Assembly: GCA_029706075.1 (NCBI GenBank)
Contig: JAINUG010000039.1
Location: 3,662,001-3,726,000 of the forward strand
From: Aldrovandia affinis
Taxonomy: Eukaryota; Chordata; Actinopteri; Notacanthiformes; Halosauridae
DNA: 64,000 nucleotides
Direction of reading: 5' to 3'
Made by a program: the position numbers and the translations under genes. This document shows positions 27,246 to 39,940 of this stretch, piece after piece. Positions within the stretch are counted from its first letter, which is position 1. Each line of letters begins with the position of its first letter. The notes beneath the pieces are model-generated. The model did not search any database. It saw nothing but the letters and a program-made list of their open reading frames with translations, and was not told where the DNA came from.

Positions 27246-27573
27246 CCATAGACAGTACACCAGGTGGTGCACACATTCAAGAAAGAAAGAGCTTTTAGAT
27301 ATTGCCGATTCCTCCATTGTTAGAATTCCCTCGTCTAATACGTTCAGCTAATGCAATAATCCGAACCGAATTGCAACAAAAACATTATGATTGGTCTCTC
27401 TCGATTTAATTAAACGCCACTCTATGATGGCCAATAACCTTGTTAGCTGTAGCGAGCCTGAGTGGCTACAGAGACATGCAGTGCATTACGACTGAATTAC
27501 GGGCTACTAAACTGGCGGGGCCCAATATGCAATAAATCACGGAGCGAATATGAGTGCGTTAAAATGATCTGAC

Positions 27574-27708
27574 CTCTTTCAGCGTGTAGCCTTTTGACTT
27601 CGTGCCCCATTTCGTGAGTGGCGAGATCTCCTTCCTTCGGACCGGGCAGTACGCTCGGAGACAGCCCCAGAACAGCCTGGGTCATAGAGAGCCCGTTGTG
27701 GTGCAGGG
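27574..27708 (-). CDS. dach1: dach1 exon w5: GLSPSVLPGPKEGDL segment
   Basis: The 135-bp exon lies between ACTTTCAG and GTCAGA and is in phase 1 at both ends, so it is skippable in frame. It encodes LHHNGLSMTQAVLGLSPSVL, then PGPKEGDLATHEMGHEVKRL and HAER. Human DACH1 has the same order: HQNGLSMNQ, GLSPNVLPGPKEGDL, HDMGHESKR. Substitutions such as Ala-Val for Met-Leu in the middle show moderate divergence. The 5' splice site GTCAGA departs from GTRAGT at +3, making it the weakest of the nine donors by eye. Intron w5/w6 downstream is the largest between the two exon clusters, about 13 kb. Confidence 0.95.
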
Positions 27709-28108
27709 CTGAAAGTAGAAACGTAAAAATGCGTCATGCAAGGATGAGCGGATTCACAAATATAAATTATGCACACAGTGGGCTGCTGTAATTGACCACG
27801 TGCATTTCAGCGTCCTGCGATTACGACCACACAACGGACAATCAACCAATATAAGCAATTAATCAATGAATCAATCCGATTCAGTGGGTGGTTTTAATGG
27901 TCATACCCCTGGTTTCTATGGTTCAAAGTTGGAATGTATGTTGTAATCCTGTCTCATGCAAATCTACCCTACGTATACACACTTTTGTTTATGACAAAAA
28001 TCTGTGCAAAACAGACAATAAATATATCTCTCTCTCCCTCTCCCTCTATTGTTGCACAGTTTGGCCGATATGTGCTCGTTTTGTGTGGGTAAGGATGGGA
28101 GGACATAC
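27709..28108 (-). other. intron w4/w5, 400 bp
   Basis: GTATGT to TTTCAG. Short, with a (CT)n/(TCCC)-type stretch at 28028-28048 on the plus strand. No inserted element is seen. Confidence 0.93.
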
Positions 28109-28244
28109 GTATTCTGTCGTACGAGCTTTCCGTGCGCGTGGGAGAGCTGGACACGCTGCTGCTCTGGTGGGAGGAGGCGTGGCTTCCTGGCCTCCGGCCG
28201 TCCTCCAGAGAGGGGGCTGGGGAGGGGCTGTCTGGTACACGCTC
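28109..28244 (-). CDS. dach1: dach1 exon w4: Ser/Pro-rich segment
   Basis: The 136-bp exon lies between GACATCAG and GTATGT. It encodes ERVPDSPSPAPSLEDGRRPG, then SHASSHQSSSVSSSPTRTES and SYDRI, ending one base into the next codon. This is the low-complexity serine/proline region typical of DACH1, with several SP dipeptides that could be phosphorylated (inferred from composition only). Its join to w5 gives Ile-Pro-Leu-His, as in human I-P-V-H. The exon is GC-rich compared with the surrounding intron. Intron w3/w4 is under 1 kb and intron w4/w5 about 400 bp, so w3-w5 form a compact cluster. Confidence 0.95.
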
Positions 28245-28514
28245 CTGATGTCCGAATCAAAAAGAGCAATCAACACCCAGCATGCACACTGCTGCTATCC
28301 TGGCTATGTGAGATATTTCCATCTCTGCTCTAGCTGTAAGAATCTACACATTCCCCACTTATTCTATGCAGGGAATTAGTCAAATTTTTTTAAATGAGGC
28401 ATTGATAGATTTAAAATAATATAGGTAAACTACAATTATTGTAAAGGTTAAAAGTTGTTTTACATTCTTTTATGCAAATCGCTGATGAAAACCTTCAACC
28501 TGTTAAAAACTAAA

Positions 28515-28547
<33 letters not shown>

Positions 28548-29215
28548 CTGTATATAGTAACTAAACTGGGATGCCTGGGAATAAGGTTACCTTTACAATA
28601 ATAAACCACAACATATATGGGTCCCTTGGTGAAAGCATCTGAATTTCACTGGGAAGTACAAAAAAATCGAACGCTTTATAGTGTCTACCTGGAACAAGGT
28701 TCGCTCTCTAATCAGTTAGAGGGATAGGCCATTTTCCAAAAACACCGGGTGGGCCAAAGCAAAAAAAAAAAAAAGGTCACCTCATCAGGCTTGGTCTAAA
28801 TACAAATCAGGTGCTCACACGGGCCCGGGTCAAAATCCAAAACAGGTTCTCATACAAGCTAGGATCATACACCGAAACAGCAGTTTCTCCAACAAAAACC
28901 GCCTAACTGCCACGCCAAGCACAGGTGTGTGAGCCCATTCCAATCAGCCAGTCCCTGACAACCTCAATCGTAGTCAGGTGTGCTCAGTGAGTCGTTGCCT
29001 GATGCATACACTTCCACAAAACTGACCTGAAAGGAGCGCACAACGTCTGCTGTGCATTACAAAACATGTTATTAAATATGTATGCCCATGGCCTCTCACT
29101 TTAAGGTTGGACTGAAAATACTGCTTGATGAGGGCTAATAGGGGACCTGTAATGGCATACCCCCATGGCATAGAATTTGCTGAACCCTGACTGAATAGAT
29201 CCCGCTATACATTAC
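28245..29215 (-). other. intron w3/w4, about 970 bp
   Basis: GTAATG to GACATCAG. It contains a (CA)n(TA)n compound tract at 28513-28549 and an A run at 28762. No coding sequence is seen. Confidence 0.92.
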
Positions 29216-29388
29216 CTTTATAACGGAGGTCACCATTCGGGATGGGGTGCACTGGACGTGAGCAGCTGCTGCCATGCTCGCGATGGTGCTGAGGTGGTTC
29301 ATCTGACTCATCGCCATGGTGACCGATGCAGGAGGTAGGCTGACTGGAATCAGGGGGTGGGGCATCATCATGAACGGAAGTTCTAAAC
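29216..29388 (-). CDS. dach1: dach1 exon w3: MMMPHPLIPV conserved middle region
   Basis: The 173-bp exon is preceded by CTTTAAG and followed by GTAATG. I chose the acceptor at 29389/29390 because it restores Gly-Leu in GLELPFMMMP with the phase-1 end of w2. A second AG six bases further in would give Glu directly and lose two residues. The peptide is LELPFMMMPHPLIPVSLPP, then ASVTMAMSQMNHLSTIAS and MAAAAHVQCTPSRMVTSVIK. This is one of the best conserved stretches of the DACH middle region, and it is hydrophobic and methionine-rich. Differences from human include Cys in VQCTPSR where I recall Ser. The exon ends in phase 0 and pairs with w4: the two together are 309 nt. Confidence 0.96.
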
Positions 29389-32300
29389 CTTAAAGATAAG
29401 TAACGAGATTAGTTTATAGAAGCGTGCATACAATTTAAGACACTCGAACGCTCGCCGTAAGCTTCGAACCAAAAGGATCCTTCCGATGAGAACCTGTCAC
29501 CATCATTCGGTTGAACTTTAAAGTGTTTCAATGCACCTCTGCATAACTGAAGCTATTTTTAAATCAATACACAGTCTCAAAAATGTTAAAAATAAATAGG
29601 TTTTGTTGTTTAATAACACATTGTTATTAAAATAGTAACAATTATAGCCTAGGGAGCTCTAAGAGTTTTGTTATGAGACAATGCAATACATTAAACTGAA
29701 AGACGAATGTTACAAAGTTTTAAATATGCATCAATACATATATATATATATATATATATATAGCTATGTAGTAATACAATTTAATATTATGTAGATGTGT
29801 TCATTGTAAATAAGCAATATGCTGAAAACAACTGTTAATAGATGGCAAAAGCAATTACCCAGATGATTACAGATCAACAAGTGTACTGTATAACCAGCAG
29901 CCAACTAACACCACATTCTTGGGAACAGTGTTCCGGACCAGAGGGATAACCACATGTTGTGATTATCTGACCATGCCATAGCCACAGAATAAGTTACTTA
30001 TTGTGCTGTACCTAGTAAAATTACTGAAACGTGGAATAACCTTCCCTAGAAACGAGTGGAAAGAAAGCCCTTGTGTCAACCCTCGCGATCAAGCTACACT
30101 CCCTCGGTTTATTGGCCGTGAACTCCGGGGGTATCAAAAAGCGACCGGGTCTCCGCAACTCCGGGGTCTTACACGACAGAAGGAATCTCCATCACCCTCT
30201 CGTAGCTGACTGGGTTCCCCTGTCAACGTTTCCTGGCCGGCTGACGGCAAAGAGCAAAAACAACGACTTAATCTACTAAACGATTCAACTGCGCTTTTGA
30301 CCGAAGCATCAATGGAAAACGCGGAAGAGGAAACCAGGCCTCTGGGATGAATGATGCCACGGAGAAAGGGATACAAGCTCCTTCTCTGTCCTTTCTTCGG
30401 CGTAGAAATGCACCCATTTCCATAAGAAAGACGCCACGCAGGTTTCCTGACGAGGACATCCCCACAACACTAAAAAGGTTAGGAGATTAGAAATCGGAGG
30501 GAGTACAGCGGCACCTCGCGACTTCGTCTTTTGTAAGAGGGCAAAATCTGGATCGATCGCAGTTCTCATGGCCGGGCTCAATTAAAAGCTTGTACGGAGG
30601 CGGGGCAATAGTTGCAGAATAGTTACGAGGCCTATGAGGCTCAGAGTGTGAGTGAGACATTCATACTGTGTATAGAGTACCTATAGCTTTTTATTTTTAC
30701 ACAGAATCCCAGTTTTCACCCCAGCTTTTACCTTCTTGCCCGGTTACTGAGTTTGGCCAGACAGCCAGCTCTAAGAAGAGTCGTGGTGGTTCTTCCATTT
30801 CACAATGATGGAGCCCACTGTGCTCCTGGGGACTTTCAATGCTTTATGTTTTGATACCCTTACCCAGCTTTTTTTTAAACCCAGGAATTTGTACACAAGT
30901 TCCCTCCCGGTCCCGGGTTTGCAAGTCACATGTCATGTGACTTTTTCCTCCGAAATGAATGTGAAGAAGTTCACAGATTATTTTCTCCAATAATAACCTT
31001 AATCTGCTTTTGGCCTGAATGTGTGTCACTAGCAATATGCCATGCACTGGAAAAGGCAGCTTCAGTGTTGAAGACTGGAAGGCTGTTCTCTGTAGGGTTA
31101 GTTGTGTCTTTATGGACGTGCACATCTCAAAATCCTGAAGTAGATGCAATGAAAAAAAGAAAGAAAAAAGAACCGCTCAATGTACAAAATAAATGTTGTT
31201 GTTCCAAAAGTAGATCTATGATACTCTTCCATCTGTAATAACATTGTAATACCCTGTAGAATACTAGTAAACTAGTAATACACTGCAGTGCCACTGTGTC
31301 ATTGATAATTTGTGCATTGAAATATGACTTTTCAGCTAAACCATATGTGCATGTAGCATTAGGTGCACATTCTGAAAACATCTGTCAGCCTGTTTCTACC
31401 CATTCTTAACTATTCAGACTTTCATAGACTTCCATATGTGAAGCAAAAACAGACTCTTAATTTATGATGCTTTCGGTAGAACGTTTTGGGGAGGATTTTT
31501 GCAATCGGAAAGCTAGTTCTGTGTAAAAGAAAAAATGTTACACAAGCAACTGTGGCTGAAACAGGAAAAACAGACATTCATAACACAAGCATGACTAACA
31601 CTGGATTAAGTAAATGTCATTGAACACAACTGCCAGAATCCCCAAGATACATGAACTATGCCAAGGGAGGTTGTGTAGACAGAGGGCCCAGCAAAGATGG
31701 CAGACAGTAGATTATTTCCTGTAATTACCAAAATCTGAAGAGACTTGTGCTGTGCATGGCACTAGAGAAATGAACTATGAGATTTTATTAAAGGTTCTAT
31801 TAATGAGGCCCGTTATTAGACTTTACCACAATCTATTTTCATAAAGAGGTTTTAGCCACCTTTCACGGTTTACACATTCGTCATGTTTTGTTGCGAGTAA
31901 TTCGGGGTGGCTGCTGTAAATACGACGCTGATTGTGATGTAACCGGTTCTTTTGGAGACTGGCGAGGGAAGGGAGTGGAGACAACCGAAACTCCTTCTCT
32001 GGGAAGGAGCACTGAATCAAAGTGGAAAGGAGCCAGTTCTCATCAAAACCCTTTTTATCAGGGGGATTATAGCCCTACATCTACAAACCCAATGACATCG
32101 CTGTATAATAGTCTCGCCCAAACACTTGTGTTACTCTCAGTCCCTCGGTGCATTCCTCACAACACACTTTAAAAGTGAATTCAATGCACATGTCAGTATT
32201 CAACTGTACAGTGGACAATTAAAGAAAGAAAGAAAAAAAGAAAGATAAGGGAGAAATGCTTTAATTTTCTTTTGTGGCTAAATGGCATGACATGGAACAT

Positions 32301-33667
32301 TTTAACAAGAATTAATCTCATATTGAAAGGAGAAAAAAAGAGAGAAATTAAGCATAACAAAGAAGAAATGTGGCGTACATTAACGACCGCATTGATAGCA
32401 GGCCAAATGTGAATTCATGGTGCAATAATTCCACAAACGGAAAAACTTGGGCAGAATCTCACATATCCTTTTCCTCAAAATGAACGCTATCACAGATATG
32501 CCCGACGGAGCAAAAGGCCTACATGCCAAAAGAAAACACTTGAAAGGAGAGGGCTAATGGACTTAATTTGCATCGGTTGGAAAATCCACGTGCGTTGTGA
32601 TCTCATTCTGGAAAGGCGTCAGGAAAAAAACTAAACACAATTATGGAACAATTCTGAATGCTAGAGGCAGCATCCGCGCTGGAACTATGCAAAATTATCA
32701 TGCGTTGGGTTTGTTTGCTTTGATACAACACATATTTGCACTAGCTGTTCACATGTGAAAGTGTTTGAACATTGGGATGCAGGCAATTTAACAAACATAA
32801 TTCTCAAACATGGCACGGTAAAGGGCTGACCAATCAGAGCGCGTACCTTTGTGCACACGAAAAGAAACCCGTCGAACGCACATTCATACGGAACAAGCTC
32901 GTCTTTGTGTACAATGGAAAGGTGAAAATTCTGATTGGTCCATTTCTTTTCACATAAACAGCTAAGCTCAGATTGGTCAGTTCTTGTCATGTGACACCCT
33001 CCACATTCTGAGCCCCTTGGGCCGCCAGACTCATATGAAGAGCTCTTATGCAACCACTTTAATGATATGCAAATCAGGCATAGATGTGTTTTAGTCTCCG
33101 TCGAAGATTTCCCGACGGTTAATGGCGGGAAAATGTCTCAGTATATCGCCGGCGTCATAAAAAAACTGTCGCAACTTTTCAGGAAATGAGAAAAGCTGTT
33201 TTATTATATTGCATTAGACCTGAAAGTTTCAGTCACATTTTAAATAAACTTTTAATCACAGAGCCATGGAACATTGACATAGCACAACTGATAATACAAG
33301 CTTTCTATTCATGTATTAAACTCAAAAACTGTGATACAAGGTTTTTGTTTTTTTATGAAACTAGAATTATTTATGCAGAATTAAGCAACCAAGTATGCAT
33401 TTCCCTCAGGTTTAATTTAGCACAAAAAAAAGTATTTGATGAATATTCCACTGACTTATAAATGCCATGATCGGTGGCACTATTAGTTTAAATGATTAGC
33501 AAGTCTTAAAAGTACTAGTGTTGGCTTACAATAATGAATTGCTTTGAAGTATGAGTGCAGCTGTTCTGAACCTACAGAATCTATTGCATTTTTCGGAAAA
33601 GAAAAACATTTCAAAAATCCAATGCTGCTGAATGAAATCTAGCCTCTAGTCTAGGGGAGTGTTGAGC

Positions 33668-33795
33668 TACTGGGTGTAGGCTTTTGTTCCAGCCCTTCAA
33701 ACACCTGATTTGAACATTCATTGCCTTGATGAGCAGTTGATTAGTGGAATCAGGTGTGTAGTGTGGGCTGGAACAAAAGCCTGCACACCCAGTAG
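33668..33795. mobile_element. foldback MITE, copy 1
   Basis: The left end CTACTGGGTGTAGGCTTTTG continues TTCCAGCC, and the right end GGCTGGAACAAAAGCC continues TGCACACCCAGTAG. The two are inverted copies with one base missing from the left arm. An inner pair CACCTGATT / AATCAGGTGT continues the fold. Related copy at 36970. Confidence 0.85.
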
Positions 33796-33885
33796 ATCTC
33801 CAGGATATACAGTACCCTGCTCTAGAAAGTATTACTTTTGAAGACAGTCCCCATTTATCAGAGTAAGTGGGACATAGTGTTTATT

Positions 33886-34400
33886 TACAGTACTGTGCAA
33901 AAAGGCCATTTATCTGAGCAGTGCAAGTGTTTATGAAAAACACAATATAACATTGATGAAAAGTAACAAAAACAAATTGTGTTTTTAAAACAAGGCCTCC
34001 TTAGAATGCATAACTGAAGCAATTCGCTTTGGTAGACTGTTGTGTAATTTTTGTTAAATAGTCTTGTGGTAAATTCTTCCAAGCTTCTTACAGGATTTGC
34101 CATAACTCTTCTTTTGACTTTTGGCTGCTTTTTGTTCATTTCCCTGTCCAAGTAATCCCATACAGCTTCAATTATGTTGGGGTCGGGGCTCTGAGGTGTC
34201 CAATTTAACACTGTGTGTTCCTCAAGGAGGATATCACAAGATCTCAATAACTTTTTGGAAAATGCAATAAAATCATATTTTTTATTGTATTAAATGTTTA
34301 TTTGTATTCATTCTAATGTTATACACTGCCCAGATAAATAGCTTTAAACATAGCTTCAAACATTTTCTTGGGTGGCCTAAGACTTTTGCACAGTACTGTA
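33886..34400 (-). mobile_element. internally deleted Tc1/mariner element
   Basis: The ends TACAGTACTGTGCAAAA and TTTTGCACAGTACTGTA are inverted copies, with TA at the borders as expected for Tc1. The minus-strand frame inside reads VLNWTPQSPDPNIIEAVWDY and LDREMNKKQP, the C-terminal part of a Tc1 transposase with the third catalytic Glu (in IIEAVW) kept. The N-terminal and first catalytic parts are missing, so it cannot be autonomous. Confidence 0.85.
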
Positions 34401-35039
34401 TATATATACAGCATATATATATGTTTTACAATCATTTATTTTTTCCCCTTATAAACCAGCACGTTTAATATTTTATTAAAGACATTACATGTGCAGTGTT
34501 CCTCAAGCAGTAGCTTGATTTACGCTTTCTTCTTCTTCGGTTTACCTTCTCTTAAATTGGATGGAATCCGATACAGTGCAAGACAGGCTCTGGAACTATT
34601 AGCTTTCTCCAGCTGAGTAAGACCAGCAGCCCCATGAATAATACATACGTAAATGCTTGCTACAACTACAAGTACAAGCTTGGCTCTCACAATGATGCAA
34701 TAACGTGCTTAAAGTCTGTTTCGAAGTGTGATTCATTAACACTAATAAAAAAAGGTTGTGGTGGGTCCATTGATTGTTTAAGCGAGAGTGTAAGACATCA
34801 CTGAGATACTCAATTAAACAGAAAAACATCTACACAAGAAAATGAATGATTTAATTTAGGATATATAATCACTGCTATGTACAGTAGAACCTCAGAGATA
34901 TTAACCGGGAATGGAGGTAGTTCAGAACTCTGAAAGTTCAGACTTTGAAAGCGACATCAAAATACACCTGTTTTAAGAATCATTTATTGCATAAGCTACT
35001 TCTGGTTTCACACCTTTCCAGCTGACTTGCCAGTCCGTA

Positions 35040-35085
35040 AGTGTGTGTGTGTGTGTGTGTGTGTGTTTGCATATATATATATATA
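35040..35085. repeat. (GT)n(AT)n short compound repeat
   Basis: About 14 GT units followed, after a short gap, by ATATATATAT. Confidence 0.95.
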
Positions 35086-35316
35086 AAACCAGAACAAATC
35101 AGAAAATATCTGAATACCATATTTCCTCAAGATAATCATAAGGCTGCTGATGTATATTGTGTTGTGACCACTATGTGACCACAGATAGCAGTAGTCCAAG
35201 CACATGGTCTGAGAGGAGTACTTTGAAGAGGTTGAACAGAGTCAAACAAAGCAAAATATATGTTAATAGAAGAAATTCTATGTACACGGAAATTGTTACT
35301 GGGCCCATCCAAAGTA

Positions 35317-35466
<150 letters not shown>

Positions 35467-35479
35467 GATATGCCTTCAA

Positions 35480-36223
35480 TAAAATAAACGATATAGGATA
35501 TTATCGTTCCTACAGCAGTTGAAAATATGCACATGCTAGCCAGCTAGGCAGCTAGCCCACCGCTTTAAGATTGAGCTAATAGCGTGTGTCTGTATTTATT
35601 GTGCTTAGTGTGCATCGCAACCCAATAGTACAGTAAAGCAACTTCATTGTGCATGTTGGTGAATAAAGGCGATTCTAATTCTGATTGAGCCGTAGGCTCT
35701 GTAGACCGGCTACTCGTTGTTGAGGCACTCAAGGATGATGGTGTTAGTAGCAGGCTGGCAAATTCTGCTGGATGGTGGACCTTTAGGTGGCACAGGTTTC
35801 TTGTGGTTCCATCTTTAATGGTGATTGTGCATATCACTTCATCCAAATTCACTGGCTCTCCTTTATCATTTTGTTTAAACCCAAAGAAACGCCCAATAGG
35901 TTCAGCTGTATATATATTTTTAACTACATTTGCCATATTTCCGCCTTGTAGCCTAGCATAGCTTACAGGAAGACTATGTGCACGACAACTTGCATGATAC
36001 ATGGTAGGCGGTTGTAAACCTTTGCGCATTTGGGACAAATAAGGAAATTGGATTGACCTTCAAACGTACAAGAAACATGCAATTTTTTTCACTAAAACAA
36101 CCACAGCAAGTGTGCTGAATGTGTGCTGAATAATTTGGCAATTATGAATATCGTTCTATATCGGGGGAGAGTTAAAACTATTACCGTTGTTTACCAATAT
36201 TGTCGTCATATTGCCCAAGCCTA
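35480..36223 (-). mobile_element. hAT remnant with BED-finger-like frame
   Basis: A minus-strand frame (35565-36038) contains PIGRFFGFKQNDKGEPVNLD, then EVICTITIKDGTTRNLCHLK and VHHPAEFASL. The pattern FGF...C...TTRNL..HLK.HHPAEF is that of the BED zinc finger at the N-terminus of hAT (ZBED-like) transposases. Only one Cys of the expected C-x2-C pair remains (ICTI), so the finger is broken. The right edge CATATTGCCCAAGCC resembles a hAT terminus read inwards. No catalytic domain is seen. Confidence 0.6.
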
Positions 36224-36969
36224 CCACGCACACGCACACACAATGTGATAGCCATATCATTCCATATAATAATTTATATTAATAAATAAATAAGCACTAC
36301 ATTGTAAAGAAAATTCACTAAAACAACAATGGCTCTGGCATACTCTTCAGCAGATTAGCGAGGGATCTTGACATAATCACAGCACTTGCACTGAAGCCAT
36401 CACGGAGAGGCCTGTGGTGGGAATTGTGCAGGAGACGGACAGCATTAGCCGCTCAGCAATGAGATAAAGGCGCGGCAGATGTCCTCACCAGATGGTTTCA
36501 TGACTTCGGTCCAATTGTACCGCTTGCTGTGCGAGGAGGACAGTAATGAAGAAAAACTGTTCTCCAGCCCGCTCTCACTGTTTATCTTGCCTTAACAACT
36601 CCAGCGATGACAGGTAGTAGGACTATCATTTAAGACTTTTGTGCACAACAGACATTTAGAGGATGAAAATATGTGACATGTCTAAAGGTACAGAAGAGAA
36701 TTGTGAAACTGGCTTTAAATATGGTCCTAATACTGTACAGGGCTGAATGTAACAATCAAGAGAATAAGAGCCAAGTGGTTAAGATCTTTGTTTCCTCCCT
36801 GGATTGAGGCAAACATCTGGTCAAATAAGAAGAAGAGGAATCGACGGTCAGATTTAATACCCAGATTCAGTTAGAGGAATATGTTTTTTTGGTTCAACAT
36901 CCCACCCCTTCCCACAGATTTAAGGGATACGCTATGACACGGGTGCCTTAGAAATAATCTGGCGGTGAA

Positions 36970-37123
36970 AGGGCTGGTGTGGGCGCAGGCTTTTGTTCTA
37001 CTCCAACACTAACACACCTGGCTCAATCAATCAACTAATCATGGTCTTCAATCAAAAACTTGATTAGTTTAATCAGGTGTGTTTGTGCTGGGCTAGAACA
37101 AAAGCCTGCACGCACACCGGCCC
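36970..37123. mobile_element. foldback MITE, copy 2
   Basis: The ends GGGCTGGTGTGGGCGCAGGC / GCCTGCACGCACACCGGCCC flank CTTTTGTTCTA / TAGAACAAAAG, again inverted. Inner halves are CACACCTGGCTCAAT / TAATCAGGTGTG. Same family as the element at 33668. Confidence 0.85.
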
Positions 37124-38598
37124 TTCTCGGATAACACAGGGGTAGACACCCCTGCACTATGATGACAGGATATGTATTAGCACAAAGAACATTTTTTTGA
37201 TTGATGGAGTTTTCTGCTATCACGGATATTGTTTTGAAATAGGCTAATGAGTTAATTAATGAGTACATCTGCAGCAATTACACGACGCGCATATTAAATG
37301 TAACAAACTGAATAAGCTTATCATCTACGAATGCCATCTACTCCATGTATCAAATTTACACCAAGTGACACTGTCTTTTCAAATTGCGTTGATCTCTTTC
37401 CTCCTATCCGTGCTTCCAAAGGTCACGCAATTATACTTGCAAATTCAACCCGACAGAGACAAGCCAAAAAAAAAGGGCAGTCACATACGCACATCATCAT
37501 CCAGTCAAACATCTCAAAATTGATTTATTCAATTAAGGGAAAAAATGCAGCCATATGCTGATCAGCAATGACATGTAAACTGGCCATTTCATTTTTAATC
37601 TGTACGCGGGCCATATCGAGTTATTAAATCAGACAGAGTAAACTACAACTGTAACGTTGCTGACGATTATATATTACTCTCTCCTGGGTTCAAATAATAC
37701 AAACAAAAAAGTGGTGTCCCTCAAACCGGATAGAACATGATATGGCTCATCGCAGAAATGATGTTTCCCATATAGCAAGATATATTTCTGCAGGCGTAGA
37801 CAGTTCTGTACAGGAAGTTTAAGCACTCAGATTTTTGCATATTCAGATGATGCTAAACTGTCAATAAAAACTGCATTAGTATGACATTGAACTCAATTAA
37901 ATTTAAATGATTATCGAGTTATCTTTGAGGTTCTGCGCGAGGCTTGCCCTTCATCCGTCACCAGGGTACCGCGGGCGCGACTGTCTCGGAGTCGCTCTGA
38001 AGCCAAAACGCCCCAGAGAGCCCTTGTCTCCTCGAAAGCAGGTTCTGCTCCCTCTCCGTCGATCGTGTCTCTCTGCATTATTGTTTTATTATTCATTACA
38101 ACACAAATTTAATTTTCAGCACAAACAGGGAACAATGCACCCCTTGGTAACCAAGATTTATTTATATGATGGACTGTATAATTTTGCTGAGAGCCTCGAT
38201 GGAATTCGATGTACATGTCTTCGGTCGTAAGAAATAAAATTACTTATGACACCGTCGGAGAGAGGAATGCAGAGTAACGTAAAATTTTGCCTTGTAAATT
38301 GTCTGGATTGTCTAAATTATCCGAACGAGATAGAGTTTCGATGTAATCGAAATGTGGCCTGTATTCAATCAAGGTTTGTCCTTTGACTCACAATAAAATG
38401 CAGGTGTTCTCCTTCATAAACTACTTGGCAGGCTCAGTGATCACCAGAATTACTTGTTTTTTGTAATTAGTTATAAATATGCGTGCACTGACAGAAACAT
38501 TTGTGTTCATTTCTAAGGCAAATGCTGATCGAATCCAGAGTCAATCACAATCACAACAATCTGTCTCCATGAAAATCTTCAACCAGTGCTTAAAAAAT

Positions 38599-38725
<127 letters not shown>

Positions 38726-39479
38726 CAACCCCACACGCATATGTTTTTTCTTGTGTCAATTCAGGCGGAGGAACACTTGAATGCGTTTTCCATACACGTT
38801 GTTTGCTATCTACGGTGTCGGTGTCAGCTGATCACTAGGCCCACAACCAAAATTGCCAAAGGAAGAGACTCATGAAAAGAAACTGAACCTTTCAAACAGC
38901 GTCCATGCGCAGCATTGTGTGGCACCAGCACTAACAAAGAGATGCCCTCATTGCCTTCCGCTGTCCATAGAGAGGGATTTATTATTAGACGGGACATAAA
39001 CAGACTAATTAAATCACAGCAGTCGGGCTGAGATGACAGCTGGTGCAATGTGCGACCAAACAGATCCCAACAAGCAACAGCCACCGCTCCCCTCAGCTCA
39101 GACCTGTAGGGCATTTCTGTGTCTCTTTTCCATCGGAAAGAGTAACATCACAGGTGCACGTTTTTTTTCCATGGATAGTGGGGATGTGGGACACATATGT
39201 TGATTCGTTGTGGTGGACCTCAGAGGAATTTGGGATATTTCCTTGCTGGATATCTCATTAGGTCAGCGGCTTCTGTCGACCGCCGTTTTATTTTCGTTTG
39301 TATGTGCACCGTCTGCACGTCACGGCATTCCTCGCAGCTTCTTTCTCAAAGATAGTGTGCGCGCACTGATAAACAAAAAAGAGAAAGATATGATAGCGGA
39401 AAAGAGAAAAGGCAGCATGGGCTGGTACAAGGCAAGGCAAAACACCGCAAAGCACAGCATGTGTGTACCAGTGCTCATG

Positions 39480-39940
39480 CAGTGGTCTTGGGACTGCGGG
39501 TTCAAATCCTAGACGGTTGATTTACCTATGAGCAGTGGGGCCTTTGAAGCTCAATTACTTTATTAGGCTTCCCCTTTTTCTCCAAACTTGGAATGGCCAA
39601 TTGGGAGAGCGTAGACAAGCATGTGCTCTCCTCCGAAACACGTGATGTCAGCCGCCACTTCTTTTCCCGCGACAGTTAAGCTTGAACAGACGTGAGTCGG
39701 AGTAAAACACTTCATGTGGAGCATTATGCCGAAGACCATGGTTGCCTGATTGACCAGCGAGGGTCGGTGGTGTGCGATGAGACATGGACAATATGGCCGA
39801 CTGAATCCCTCCCTCCCTGGGCAACGCGACTGCCAATTATGTGTTGTCCCATGGGGCTGCTGCCCACAGTTGGCACTGAATTCTTTACAAGACCGCGGGC
39901 AAGCTCAATTACTTTAATAAAACAAATGGATGAATAAATA
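39480..39940 (+). repeat. interspersed repeat, SINE-like head
   Basis: GGACTGCGGGTTCAAATCC near 39490 is a good tRNA B box. The element then runs through AATGGCCAATTGGGAGAGCG, CTCCTCCGAAACACGTGATG and CCAATTATGTGTTGTCCCAT to ACTTTAATAAAAC. The phrase GCTCAATTACTTTA occurs near both ends (39550 and 39902). I judge it a dispersed fish repeat, without a family name. Confidence 0.5.

Larger units (their letters stand above)
14475..27573 (-). other. intron w5/w6, about 13 kb
   Basis: GTCAGA at 27573 to TTGTAG at 14475. Contents: a short CA/CG-rich array at 18484, a perfect hairpin at 18708, a foldback element at 18996, a GC-rich SINE at 21662, a (CA)n at 24037, a decayed Tc1/mariner around 24240-25760, a possible SINE at 25785 and a hAT element at 26836. 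The parts 14480-18480 and 19170-21600 show no repeat I can name and no coding sign beyond chance open frames. Confidence 0.85.

Noticed and set aside
28049..28333. Plus-strand frames across exons w4 and w5 (27888-28379)
   Set aside because: Antisense shadows of real minus-strand coding exons.
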